Positions 35,405 to 44,682 are shown, numbered from the stretch's first letter. The stretch: 64,000 bases of DNA from Zobellia amurskyensis (GCF_009725985.1 NZ_RCNR01000006.1:62001-126000); one strand, 5' to 3'. Made by a program: numbers and translations. Notes: generated by a model from the sequence alone, not told the origin.

Positions 35405-36847
35405 TTATTCTTTTTCCCACCACCCTTTACTATTAATATTATCGCCTCCTATGCGTTCAGCAGCCACCTTGTAATTTACACTGTTGGTGGCCTGTTCAGA
35501 CTCAGGGTATAAATACCGAACGGGATATTTATTGTCGTTCAAGTTATCAGGCCCTGGTTTTAAGCTGGGAATACCCGTTCTACGTACATTAAACCAAGCT
35601 TCGTGTCCATTTGAAATTAAGCTGAACCACTTCTGAGTTAAAATCTTGTTGAGATTATCCGTTCCGTTAAGGGCAATCGCTTCTTGAACAAGGTATCCTG
35701 CAGGAACCTCAACACCGTAATATGCAAAACTAGCTCTAACACCCGTTTCATAATAGGATTGTACATCGCCTGTGATATAACCTCTTTCTGCAGCTTCCGC
35801 CAATGCAAATTGCACCTCTGAGTATTGCATAAACTGCGCATCAACCCCATCAGGCACATCCCTAAAAATAGCTCCGAACAAAGAAACGTCATTTAAATCA
35901 ATTCCCTTTTCCGCAATGGTCTCTCGGTCCTGACCATTCATTAAACCCTTAAATTCCGGTGTTCCTGAATTAACACTTACTTGAGTAGGTTTGTACAGAA
36001 CGTTCGCCCTTGGGTCGTTCCATAACGTTAATACAGAATCTACCGTAGTAGTCATACGGTGTTCCTGATACAATCCCAAAGACGACAAAGTCATAGGGTA
36101 TTGGTTGGGTGCAGACGTTAAATAAGGCAAGACAGCGTTATCTTCATTTGATTGCATTAGTTTGCCAGATAAAGCCAACGCTTGAATCTCCGAATAATCC
36201 GTTAACCGTTTGCTAATGCGCATAAGGTAGCGTAGACGTAAAGAATTGGCAAAACGCATCCACTTATTAAGGTTTCCGTTAAAAAGTACATCTCCATTAA
36301 TTGTGGCATTGGAATTTTCCAATGTTGCTGCAGCGCGTTCTAAAACGGCCAAAATACCAGTATCAGGATCCGTGTAAATACTTTCCTGCGTGTCATAAGC
36401 CGGTGTAAATTGTCCGTCTAGTGCATTTACGGCTTCGGTATAAGGAACATCGCCCCACATATCCGTAAGTTGAGAGAACAGAAAACTCTGCATAACATCA
36501 CCTACTGCGTTATAAGCTTCATTGGAACCTTGTAATTCCCGCATCGATTTGATATCGCTCAATAACTGAAAAATAGTATTCCAGTACTCGCTATTTGTAC
36601 CCATCTCGTAACGGTCAATCCTTTCAAATTCTACACTAGCTGCAAATTGCTGAATGTAATTTGCCAAGCGAAACCCTTGGTAAAAAGCATTTTGGTCTGC
36701 TTCCACCGAAATAACGTTCGCCAACAAAAATTGTGGGTCTACAGCTTCAGGCGAATTGGGGTTTTCATTGAGTTCATCAAACTCGTCTGTACAACTGCCC
36801 AAAAACAGGACAAAACTCGTGAGACCTAATATATATAGTTTATTCAT
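35405..36847 (-). CDS. SusD/RagB-family outer-membrane lipoprotein
   Basis: This surface nutrient-binding lipoprotein forms the lid of a SusC transporter. From ATG 36847 the signal is MNKLYILGLTSFVLFLGSCT, with Cys at residue 19. An ATG at 36874 would put nine residues before it and is less likely. The sequence resembles the SusD-like type 2 group (NPNSPEAVDPQFLLAN near the start, and AEAAERGYITGDVQSYYE with the TPR-like helices). It lies 13-40 bases after SusC and before the ABC binding-protein gene. The ligand is unknown. Confidence 0.93.
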   Translation of the reverse strand: MNKLYILGLTSFVLFLGSCTDEFDELNENPNSPEAVDPQFLLANVISVEADQNAFYQGFRLANYIQQFAASVEFERIDRYEMGTNSEYWNTIFQLLSDIKSMRELQGSNEAYNAVGDVMQSFLFSQLTDMWGDVPYTEAVNALDGQFTPAYDTQESIYTDPDTGILAVLERAAATLENSNATINGDVLFNGNLNKWMRFANSLRLRYLMRISKRLTDYSEIQALALSGKLMQSNEDNAVLPYLTSAPNQYPMTLSSLGLYQEHRMTTTVDSVLTLWNDPRANVLYKPTQVSVNSGTPEFKGLMNGQDRETIAEKGIDLNDVSLFGAIFRDVPDGVDAQFMQYSEVQFALAEAAERGYITGDVQSYYETGVRASFAYYGVEVPAGYLVQEAIALNGTDNLNKILTQKWFSLISNGHEAWFNVRRTGIPSLKPGPDNLNDNKYPVRYLYPESEQATNSVNYKVAAERIGGDNINSKGWWEKE

Positions 36848-36886
36848 TGTTCTAATTTTTTGTATTCCTATCATGATTCCTTCGTC

Positions 36887-39800
36887 TTAAAAATCGGTTT
36901 TAATGTTAAATCCGAAACTTCGGGTAGAAGGATATGAAAAGTCTTCCACACCATAAACGATACGCTGTCCCTGCAAGGCATTCAGCTCTGGGTCAAAATG
37001 AGGGTTTTCGGTAAACAATAATAAATTGCTACCAATCAATCCCAGTTTTATATTCTGAAAACCTATAGACTTTGATAATTTTTTAGGGAAGTTATAGTAC
37101 AACCCAACTTGCCGCAGCTTTACATAAGACGCACTGTACAATGCGCTGTCTTCATTACCACGGTCAAAAAAGTTGTTGTAAAACTGACTTGCAGGTACCG
37201 AGGTGGTATTAGCAACATACTGCGGGCTATCCACCGTACCAACATTCACTACACCATTACCAATAACACCGTCTTCACGACCTACCAAAGTTTCTTGCAA
37301 AACACCGGAAGTACTTCCCAAAGCCTTAATTCTAGAAACAATAGTCCCACCTTTTCGCCAATCGAAAAGGATAGTCATATCAATATTTTTATAGGAGAAC
37401 TTATTATTGAAGCCTACCGTAAAATCTGGATTATAATTCCCTAGAAGTCGTAAGTTTCCGTCTTGCACAGGCAGACCATTAGCCCCAAAAACGGTTTGGC
37501 CATCTACTTCTAGAAAACCAGTACCGTACATATCGCCAACGCGACCATTTTCCCTTGCGATATAAAAAACGGTATTAGAACCACCACCACCCGAAAAAAT
37601 ATCCGCAGTACCCGTTACAAACTGATCTACACCATCTGGCAATTTGGTTACCTCACTTCTGTACGTAGAATAATTTACAGATGATTCCCAACTGAAGTCT
37701 TCCGAACGAACCACTTCTGCACTTATTAAAGCCTCAAAACCTCTTGTTCGTACCTCACCACCGTTAACATTAAAGTTTGAAAAACCACTGGTCTGCGATA
37801 TAGGTCTTGAAATGATCTGGTCAATACTGGTATTCTGATATCCTGCAAGATCTAATTGAAATCTTCCGTTAAAAAACCATGCTTCCAAACCAGCTTCAAG
37901 CGCATTCAAACGTTCCGGTCTTAGATTGGCATTCTTTAAAACTGTTTCATTGGTTACCCGAAAACTGGACCCGTAATTCTGATTAAAAACAAAGTTTTGT
38001 ACATTTTGGTATGGGTCTGTATCGTTACCAACACTAGCCGCACTAAATCTCAGATTCAGGTACGAAACAGCTTCGGGCAACGTAAACATATTACTTACCA
38101 CATAGCTAAGCCCTGCCGAATAATAGCCAAAAGAATTACTATCACTAGGTAATGTACTACTCCAATCATTTCTAAAAGTAGCATCAAAATAAAGTGAATT
38201 TTTATAGGAAAGGTTTCCACTAGCGTAGACACTATTGATGCGCTTATTTAACTTTTGACTATCTCCTTTTAACGGTGTTCTTGAATTGGCCAAAGTATAA
38301 ATACCAGGAATTGCCAATTGGGAGGCTTCGGAAAATTTATATTGAATGTCCTGATCAAAACGGTTGGCACCTGCCGATATATTGTATTTCCAATCGGCAT
38401 TGATTTTATCCGAATAGGAAAGCAAAACATCCGTATTCAGTTCCCTAAAACGAACATCATCCTCACGATACGTACCCAACGGATTCTGATTGGTACTTAC
38501 TGCACGACGGAATTCCCTTTTATCATCATAGGTATCAATACCGGCACGAACACTTAAACTTAACTTGTCCGTTATATCATAGGTGGCCGAAGCATTCCCT
38601 AAAATTCGGTTTTTATTAAAGCTATTGGTGTTTTCATAAACCGTTAGATAGGGGTTGGTCAGCCATAGGTAATTAAAATCATAATGCTGAATGCCTTCTT
38701 GGCCTGCCTGCCAATAGTTCTTTAACGACTCAACGTTTGTGTTTCTGCCAGTCCAGTTAAACCCATAAAGCGGATTTTCATAACCATAGCCCAAATTAGG
38801 TCTGTTACCACTGCGGGTATTGATATAGTTCAAGAAAGCTTTGACTTTAAACTTTTCATGTACATTTTGGTCTATACTAAGAGCCAACCCGTTTCTTTTT
38901 AAGTCCGTATTGGGTACAATACCGTCGTTCTTTAAATTGCTATAAGACAATCGTGCACTTCCTTTTTCTCCGCCTGTGCTAATGGATATGTTGTTTTGAT
39001 AGGTTACGCCCGTTTCAAAGAAATTACGAACGTTGTCCGGTCTGGACACCCAAGGTGTAGCCGTTATATCCGTAAATGAACCATCTGGTCTGGTACGAGA
39101 AATGACATCACCCGCACGAACTGGGTTTCCATCAATATCTACGGAAGGACTATCAAACTGAGCTATAAATTGACCTTGGTCCAAACGCGGTCCATAACTA
39201 CTAATTCCGCCGTCGTTTACACCGGCTCCAATTCCGTTTTGAAAAGCATACGCACCATTAGAACCTCCACCATACTCATTTTGATAATCAGGCAAGGTCA
39301 ATAAACTCTCTACCGTTAATGTACTGTTAATACTGATACCAAGTCCCTTTTTCTTTCCACCTCTCTTTGTGGTAATAACTACCACTCCATTTGCTGCCCG
39401 TGCACCGTACAAGGCTGCCGAACCCGCTCCTTTAAGAATGGAGATAGAAGCAATATCATCAGTACTAATATCAGCTCCGCCATTACCAAAATCCACTTCT
39501 TGGAGCGCGCCATCATTTACAAGGTTACTCGTGATTTGCTCATTACTTACAGGAACCCCGTCAACCACAAACAAAGGCTGGTTGCTTCCGCCTAAGGAGT
39601 TCTCTCCTCTAATAACTATACGAGATGAAGACCCTACTCCTGATGAGCCGTTCGTAATCTGAACACCCGCCACACGTCCGGCAAGACTGTTTACCATATT
39701 GGTAAGGGGTACTTCCGTTAGTTGTTCTGCCTTTACGGTTGTTACGGCAGAAACTAAGGATTGCTTTTCCCGCTCAATTCCCAAAGCGGTAACAACAATT

Positions 39801-40105
39801 TCATCTAGTTGTTCAGAAGACAGTTCCATTACGATTACTTCGGGCAGGCTTCCGTTAACCGTCGCAGTTTCTTTTGTTATATATCCAATAGATGCAATAC
39901 TGACCGTAAAATTTGTGGCTTCGGTCTGTAGCGTAAAAAATCCTAATTCATCCGATACTACATAATTATTGGAGCCTAACTCGTTCACCGTGGCATAAGG
40001 CACAGGTTGGTTATCAGTATCCATTATTTTTGCAGTGTATGAATTGGTTTGGCCATATGCCAATATTGTACATAGCTGCATAAGCGCTATTATAGCTATT
40101 TTCAT
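36887..40105 (-). CDS. SusC/RagA-family TonB-dependent receptor
   Basis: This is an outer-membrane TonB-dependent transporter of 1072 residues. It has a signal peptide (ending YGQT), a carboxypeptidase-regulatory-like domain at about 22-95, a plug at about 105-230 (VTALGIEREKQSLVSAVTTV, RGENSLGGSNQPLFVVDGVP, and ARAANGVVVITTKRG), and a beta-barrel ending in phenylalanine (GFNIKTDF). It forms the SusC/SusD complex with the next gene. The start is ATG 40105; a TTG at 40108 is an artefact. A 9-base-stem hairpin lies in its leader. TonB-ExbBD are not in the window. Confidence 0.96.
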   Translation of the reverse strand: MKIAIIALMQLCTILAYGQTNSYTAKIMDTDNQPVPYATVNELGSNNYVVSDELGFFTLQTEATNFTVSIASIGYITKETATVNGSLPEVIVMELSSEQLDEIVVTALGIEREKQSLVSAVTTVKAEQLTEVPLTNMVNSLAGRVAGVQITNGSSGVGSSSRIVIRGENSLGGSNQPLFVVDGVPVSNEQITSNLVNDGALQEVDFGNGGADISTDDIASISILKGAGSAALYGARAANGVVVITTKRGGKKKGLGISINSTLTVESLLTLPDYQNEYGGGSNGAYAFQNGIGAGVNDGGISSYGPRLDQGQFIAQFDSPSVDIDGNPVRAGDVISRTRPDGSFTDITATPWVSRPDNVRNFFETGVTYQNNISISTGGEKGSARLSYSNLKNDGIVPNTDLKRNGLALSIDQNVHEKFKVKAFLNYINTRSGNRPNLGYGYENPLYGFNWTGRNTNVESLKNYWQAGQEGIQHYDFNYLWLTNPYLTVYENTNSFNKNRILGNASATYDITDKLSLSVRAGIDTYDDKREFRRAVSTNQNPLGTYREDDVRFRELNTDVLLSYSDKINADWKYNISAGANRFDQDIQYKFSEASQLAIPGIYTLANSRTPLKGDSQKLNKRINSVYASGNLSYKNSLYFDATFRNDWSSTLPSDSNSFGYYSAGLSYVVSNMFTLPEAVSYLNLRFSAASVGNDTDPYQNVQNFVFNQNYGSSFRVTNETVLKNANLRPERLNALEAGLEAWFFNGRFQLDLAGYQNTSIDQIISRPISQTSGFSNFNVNGGEVRTRGFEALISAEVVRSEDFSWESSVNYSTYRSEVTKLPDGVDQFVTGTADIFSGGGGSNTVFYIARENGRVGDMYGTGFLEVDGQTVFGANGLPVQDGNLRLLGNYNPDFTVGFNNKFSYKNIDMTILFDWRKGGTIVSRIKALGSTSGVLQETLVGREDGVIGNGVVNVGTVDSPQYVANTTSVPASQFYNNFFDRGNEDSALYSASYVKLRQVGLYYNFPKKLSKSIGFQNIKLGLIGSNLLLFTENPHFDPELNALQGQRIVYGVEDFSYPSTRSFGFNIKTDF

Positions 40106-40138
40106 CAAAATTCAATAAAGGGTTGTTATTTGTTTTAT

Positions 40139-40176
40139 GAAAAGGAGAATGCCATACTATTACGATGCTCCTTTTC
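40139..40176 (-). promoter_or_regulatory. Hairpin in the SusC leader
   Basis: On the minus strand GAAAAGGAG and CTCCTTTTC form a perfect 9-base stem with a 20-base loop, 33 bases before the SusC ATG. AGGAG in the stem resembles a ribosome-binding sequence. No T-run follows. It could be regulatory or an mRNA stabiliser. Confidence 0.4.
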
Positions 40177-40196
40177 TAGCCCAAGTAAGACTTAGA

Positions 40197-40907
40197 CTAT
40201 GCTGCAAAAAGAATTGCAGGCGGACCTCTTAATTGAAAAGAAGATGAATAGGTATCTGAAAAGAAAAATGTTCTTGACTGAAAGGCACGGTTTGTGAAGA
40301 CCGTTAAATGCTTCAAGATGAAGTCTACTAGAATAACATCATCGGAACTATATAAAAATTGATGTAAGGCATGAGTGGTATCAATATCCGAAAGTTCATC
40401 AAAGTAATAGGCTTTCCCCTTTTTCCAGAAAACGCCGTTTACTAGCGTATTGAACAAAGTATCCTGCAGCCAAGGCAGTGCCTTAAATTCATTTAAGTTG
40501 AAGAATTCACGATGCATCCCCAACAAATAAACCCCTCCGTCTGTTGCAGGGCCAATAACCAAATCATTATTCTGAATACGGTCAACTGCCTGCTCAAGCA
40601 CACTGGCGGTCAAATCCGGCGTATCGTTACCAATAGATAACACTTTGGTATACCCTTGGTCAAAAAGCTCTTGAAAAGCGTTGGCATAACGTTCTCCAAA
40701 TGATGTTCCTTTCTGTAAACTTTCGTCTATTACAAAAACATCTGCCTTTGTGGAGGTTGCAATTTCATGGGTGCGGTTAATAAGGATATCAAAAAATCCT
40801 TTAGAAGATTTTTTGTTGCGTTTACCAAAAAGCGACTTCCGTTCTGCTTCCAGCTGTGCCGAAAGCGAGAATATTAATATCGCCGTATCCTTAAGTGTTT
40901 GCCCCAT
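40197..40907 (-). CDS. DUF2064 family glycosyltransferase-like protein with unusual C-terminal tail
   Basis: Residues 1 to about 175 match the DUF2064 (TIGR04282) family, with the fold of GT-A nucleotide-sugar enzymes: SIGNDTPDLTASVLEQAVDR, VIGPATDGGVYLLGMHREF and DELSDIDTTHAL. The remaining 60 residues are not usual for the family and end in FQLRGPPAILFAA. I recall similar endings in small proteins encoded just before TonB-dependent receptors in flavobacteria. It lies 92 bases upstream of SusC on the same strand, divergent from the TetR gene. Its link to the uptake locus is unclear. Confidence 0.8.
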   Translation of the reverse strand: MGQTLKDTAILIFSLSAQLEAERKSLFGKRNKKSSKGFFDILINRTHEIATSTKADVFVIDESLQKGTSFGERYANAFQELFDQGYTKVLSIGNDTPDLTASVLEQAVDRIQNNDLVIGPATDGGVYLLGMHREFFNLNEFKALPWLQDTLFNTLVNGVFWKKGKAYYFDELSDIDTTHALHQFLYSSDDVILVDFILKHLTVFTNRAFQSRTFFFSDTYSSSFQLRGPPAILFAA

Positions 40908-41270
40908 TTACCAACTTTCGTCGTAATAGTTTTTCAACCTTACTCAACTTTTGAGTGCAAGATACTAAAGAAGGGGTGACTGTTCGCCTTACTTGTGTGC
41001 ATTTTCTTACAATATGTATTATGCTTCTAATGGCTCATTTGATGACCAACACTATTACTTTCTATTACGCTCAACTGATTTTTGCTCGGTAATCGGCACC
41101 TATTTACCGACCACGTGGTTTGTAGGTCACTCGTTGAATAACGTCATATTAAACGATTTAGGTCTTTTAACGAAAAATTTGGTCAGACAACCCCTCATTC
41201 CTAACATAGCCTTCCCTGCTGCGGTTCTTTGTATGAGACCCAACGGTCTGTTTAACCCAAATCTAAAATT
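40908..41270. promoter_or_regulatory. 363-bp divergent regulatory region between DUF2064/SusC and tetR
   Basis: The region has no convincing coding frame; an ORF at 40993-41274 overlaps the tetR start and looks spurious. It contains two GACC-type inverted repeats, at 41109-41120 (GACC-ACGT-GGTT) and at 41236-41249 (AGACC-CAAC-GGTCT). The second is 21 bases before the tetR ATG. These are candidate TetR operators. Confidence 0.5.
41236..41249. promoter_or_regulatory. Candidate TetR operator in front of tetR
   Basis: AGACC and GGTCT are perfect 5-base arms around CAAC, 21 bases upstream of the ATG. This is the usual place for an autoregulatory operator. Confidence 0.45.
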
Positions 41271-41888
41271 ATGACTAAGAGTTTAAAACGCATGGCTACC
41301 ATGCAAAGAATGCAAATAACCGGATTAGACCTTTTTTACAAAAACGGATATTTTAATACGAGTGTAGATGATATATTAAAAGAGTTGTCCTTATCTAAAG
41401 GAGCCTTTTATTATCACTTTGAATCTAAGGAGGATTTCTTTATCCAAATTATAGAAAATCTGTTGGTAAGAAAAATGTACAGCCAGCTTATAGAACCTAT
41501 TGAAGGCCATGATAACACATTAGACCTTATTACCCAATGTTTTGAGGAAGCTTTGGAAACAGCTGTTCATAATGAGTTCGACTTTGGTTTTGTGCTGAGT
41601 AATTTCATTAATGAGTTTAATGGAAAGAACGAGACTATTATGAAACACCTTAACGACATTCTTCGCATTTGGGAAGTAAATTTAGTATCTGCCGTACAAC
41701 GTGGTAAATTCAACGGACATATTGATAGACATGTAGACAGCGAAGGCGTTGCCGTTTATCTTATGAGCTCTTATATTGGTGTAAGAACCTTAATGGTAGA
41801 AACTGCTCCAAGCGCACGTAAGTACCGCTTTATGTCTCAATTAAGACAGTACTTTAAGTCTTTGGAACCTAGAAGAGCTACTGTATAG
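41271..41888 (+). CDS. TetR-family transcriptional regulator
   Basis: The 205-residue protein has the TetR N-terminal helix-turn-helix (TSVDDILKELSLSKGAFYYH followed by FESKEDF) at about residues 25-60 and a variable helical ligand domain. It is transcribed divergently from the DUF2064-SusC-SusD run and converges with the glycosyltransferase 9 gene eight bases away. Possible operators lie just upstream. Candidate targets are itself and the uptake locus, but many flavobacterial TetR proteins control lipid or efflux genes, so this is open. Confidence 0.93.
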   Translation: MTKSLKRMATMQRMQITGLDLFYKNGYFNTSVDDILKELSLSKGAFYYHFESKEDFFIQIIENLLVRKMYSQLIEPIEGHDNTLDLITQCFEEALETAVHNEFDFGFVLSNFINEFNGKNETIMKHLNDILRIWEVNLVSAVQRGKFNGHIDRHVDSEGVAVYLMSSYIGVRTLMVETAPSARKYRFMSQLRQYFKSLEPRRATV

Positions 41889-41896
41889 AAACAATT

Positions 41897-42946
41897 TTAC
41901 GCGCCGTTTAATATGCTTTTAATTTTATCTATGACATGTTCCGGTAGAATGGTACGCATAGCCATTTCATAACCCTCAGGCATTTTATTGCCGTACACCG
42001 ATGTTGGAATAAGCGGAAATTTTTCCCGATCGGAACATAGAGCATTATCTGCATCTTGACCAAAGGGGACGAACCCGGCATATGGGTGAGTAACTCCCCA
42101 GAGTGTAATTACCGGAATGCCGAACATAGCGGCCAAGTGGGCGTTACCACTGTCCATAGATAACATGACATCCAAATTTGAGATAAGGGCAAGCTCTTCG
42201 TTAAATGAAAGCTTACCGACCATATTCAGACAATTTTCAAACTTATTTTTTAAAGTTTCGAGCTGCTTTTCCTGGAGTGGACCTCCCCCAAAAAGGAAAA
42301 TTTTATAGTTTTCACTTTTATTTAGCTTAGATACAACCTCTTCCATTAGTTCTAACGGATAGGTTTTTCCTTCAAATGCTGCAAAAGGAGCAATCCCAAT
42401 CCATTTTTTTGAATCAGCTCCTACTATTTTAAGGGTTTCATCAGACAAACTTACTTTGGACAATACAGGAGTATTTGATAAATCGATAGGAAAGCCTAAA
42501 TTCTGAAAAACATCCGTGTAGCGTTGGTGTGTACTTTTTAAAGGTTTAAAGACTTTTGACTTACTAGAGATAAGCGCTTTTTTCTCTGCCCTACCTTTAT
42601 CAATTTGCTCAACAGGAATTCTACCAAACTTAAAATATTTCTTTAATACTTTACTTCGCAGCACATTATGCAAGTCGGCTACTGCATCAATTTTTAGCTT
42701 TCTAAGTTCTCTGTATAATTTCCACAGCCCAAATGCTCCTTTGTGCCTTCCCTTTACATCAGCTTCAAAAACACTGACGTTAGGTAATTTATTGAACATT
42801 GGACTAAAGAACTTGCGCGTAAGCACCGTTATTTTTAGCCTAGGGTATTGTTTCGTTAATGCGATAAGCACAGGCACGGTCATAGCTACATCGCCCATAG
42901 CCGAAAGCCTTATAACTAATATATGTTCGGGATTATTTTTGCCCAC
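41897..42946 (-). CDS. Glycosyltransferase family 9 (heptosyltransferase-like)
   Basis: This is a GT-B glycosyltransferase of the ADP-heptose:LPS heptosyltransferase type, 349 residues. It has the N-terminal ILVIRLSAMGDVAMTVPVL and the C-terminal SMDSGNAHLAAMFGIPVITL, where the nucleotide-sugar site lies, plus LWGVTHPYAGFVPF. It would add a sugar to the lipopolysaccharide core on the cytoplasmic face. The donor in Bacteroidota is not necessarily ADP-heptose. It overlaps the DUF4254 gene by 14 bases, a pairing common in flavobacteria. Confidence 0.93.
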   Translation of the reverse strand: MGKNNPEHILVIRLSAMGDVAMTVPVLIALTKQYPRLKITVLTRKFFSPMFNKLPNVSVFEADVKGRHKGAFGLWKLYRELRKLKIDAVADLHNVLRSKVLKKYFKFGRIPVEQIDKGRAEKKALISSKSKVFKPLKSTHQRYTDVFQNLGFPIDLSNTPVLSKVSLSDETLKIVGADSKKWIGIAPFAAFEGKTYPLELMEEVVSKLNKSENYKIFLFGGGPLQEKQLETLKNKFENCLNMVGKLSFNEELALISNLDVMLSMDSGNAHLAAMFGIPVITLWGVTHPYAGFVPFGQDADNALCSDREKFPLIPTSVYGNKMPEGYEMAMRTILPEHVIDKIKSILNGA

Positions 42947-43535
42947 GGAGAACAGGGTTCATCTCATCGTCATTATACATTTTCATCTGCTTATATACCT
43001 TCATATACTTGTCTCCAGCCTCAATATCTGCCAATAGTTGGTCTATTGCCGAAGAAAGGTCAGTAAGTTGCTCAAGTAGTACGTTCAGCTTTTGAGTGCA
43101 TTTTTCGATATGCTCAACAGAAGCATCCGTTCGGACCACTTCTTCCTGCATGTGATAGATTTTCAATGCTAAAATAGAAAGTCTATCTATAGCCCAAGCA
43201 GGGCTTTCTGTATTGATAGTTGCATTTTCCTTAACCGTAACATCTTTGTATTTATTTAAAAAATAGCTATCAATAAACTCTACCAAATCCGTCCGATCTT
43301 GATTACTGGCATCAATCTTTCGTTTGAGGACCAAAGCGTCCGTAGGTGCAATTGCGGGGTCGCGAATAATATCCTCATAATGCCATTGCACCGTATCTAT
43401 CCAATTTTTACGATAGAGCAAACGGGCAATATCATCTTTAGGGTAGGGGTTTGTAAAAGTCTGATACACATCATCCTTTATATGGTATTTCTGAATACTT
43501 TCCTTAAAAATGGTATAGGCGAATTTGCTGAACAT
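42933..43535 (-). CDS. DUF4254 protein
   Basis: The 200-residue protein is alpha-helical and matches DUF4254 (KNWIDTVQWHYEDIIRDP, then SPAWAIDRLSILALKIYHMQ). It has no signal peptide and is expected in the cytoplasm. Its function is not known. It overlaps the glycosyltransferase 9 gene, so a role in lipopolysaccharide core synthesis is suggested. It has its own promoter box between the DUF6427-like gene and its ATG. Confidence 0.88.
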   Translation of the reverse strand: MFSKFAYTIFKESIQKYHIKDDVYQTFTNPYPKDDIARLLYRKNWIDTVQWHYEDIIRDPAIAPTDALVLKRKIDASNQDRTDLVEFIDSYFLNKYKDVTVKENATINTESPAWAIDRLSILALKIYHMQEEVVRTDASVEHIEKCTQKLNVLLEQLTDLSSAIDQLLADIEAGDKYMKVYKQMKMYNDDEMNPVLRGQK

Positions 43536-43553
43536 CTTTTATTGCTTTAATCG

Positions 43554-43561
43554 CAAAGTTA
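43554..43561 (-). promoter_or_regulatory. -7 box of the DUF4254-GT9 operon
   Basis: The minus strand reads TAACTTTG, a full TAnnTTTG match, 18 bases before the DUF4254 ATG. Confidence 0.5.
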
Positions 43562-43568
43562 TTCATAA

Positions 43569-44507
43569 TTATTTTATCGCAATAGAAGTCATCAATACCA
43601 AAAACGGAATAATTACTGCGGCCATGAGTATAATCTCTCGGATATTGGCTTTCCGTAGCGACTCGATATACTTGGTCATAAAAACAACAGATGGAAAGAA
43701 GGTAACCATAACAGGGTATACGTTATCGGTCAATTTAAAAACATTGAGTACCAACCCTATTACAAAAGAGAGAGCGATCAAACGCATAGTAATTACTTTT
43801 CCAAAACCCGCCTTTCCTAATTTCACGAAGGCCAAAACGCCCGCTACAAAAGTTACTAGAGCAAATAAAACAAGTTTGGTACTATGCCCCCAATATGAGA
43901 AATGGGTTATTTTAAGCGAAATTGCAAATTGATAATGTTCTACAAAAAACTGCTCATTTCCAGATAAAACAAGAACACATTCTGTAATCATAAGCGCTGT
44001 GAAAGCTGCAGCAAAAGGAACCAACCAGTTTCTGATATTTTTGGGTTCATAAAAATATATAGCAGCAAACACTAAAATCATGAACAACAGTGCCCAATCA
44101 TAAAAAAGGCTGGATACCAGAATCCAAATGGTGGCATCAAAAATTTTAAACTTGATATCTTTTAGGGACCTAATACTTATTAGTCTTCTAGTAGCCAATA
44201 AAAGAAAAAAACTACAGAGAATGGCATTGGGGTCTACCAACGTTTCTGGAAATACAACCATTAACAAGCCATAAAAGAGTATGGTGAAGGAATTAACGCC
44301 GGTTACTTTATTACGCTTAACAATAAAATTGACAACGAATACACTAAAGAACAAGACCGCTAGAATAAATATTTGCCAAAAAATTTGACTCAGAGAATAA
44401 ATCCTATCGAACATAGAAAAATGTGCGTACCAATAGAAAACGAACAGGAACGAAAGAACTATTATGTAATTAATTGGCTTTGTTTTGCCAAAAATGATTG
44501 ATATCAT
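43569..44507 (-). CDS. DUF6427-like integral membrane protein
   Basis: The 312-residue protein has about ten hydrophobic helices and no enzymatic motif that I recognise. It resembles the flavobacterial DUF6427 family (start MISIIFGKTKPINYIIVLSF; middle PETLVDPNAILCSFFLLLAT). It lies upstream of DUF4254 and GT9 and is divergent from a small DUF6341-like gene, an order seen in several Flavobacteriaceae as far as I recall. It may be a polysaccharide-related membrane protein, but this is speculation. The family number is from memory. Confidence 0.78.
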   Translation of the reverse strand: MISIIFGKTKPINYIIVLSFLFVFYWYAHFSMFDRIYSLSQIFWQIFILAVLFFSVFVVNFIVKRNKVTGVNSFTILFYGLLMVVFPETLVDPNAILCSFFLLLATRRLISIRSLKDIKFKIFDATIWILVSSLFYDWALLFMILVFAAIYFYEPKNIRNWLVPFAAAFTALMITECVLVLSGNEQFFVEHYQFAISLKITHFSYWGHSTKLVLFALVTFVAGVLAFVKLGKAGFGKVITMRLIALSFVIGLVLNVFKLTDNVYPVMVTFFPSVVFMTKYIESLRKANIREIILMAAVIIPFLVLMTSIAIK

Positions 44508-44682
44508 TTGAAAAATTATCTAAGTTTTGACCGGTCGGTATTATTTTTACCCGCTACAATTTGGCATTTTATTTCTGTAAAATATACTATAGTCCATTGG
44601 CTATATCCATACTTTGACTTTCTATTCCAATTCACAATCTAAATCATCAAAATTAAAATTTAGAAAGTTCCTGAGCTTTTTA

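Noticed and set aside
40109-40992. Possible thiamine (TPP) riboswitch for the YnjBCD-containing operon
   Set aside because: The leaders of SusC and DUF2064 were read on the minus strand for the CTGAGA and related core words. None were found.
40993-41274. Plus-strand ORF of 93 codons before tetR
   Set aside because: It overlaps the tetR start, has low-complexity hydrophobic content without any domain, and covers candidate operators. It looks like a chance frame in a regulatory region.
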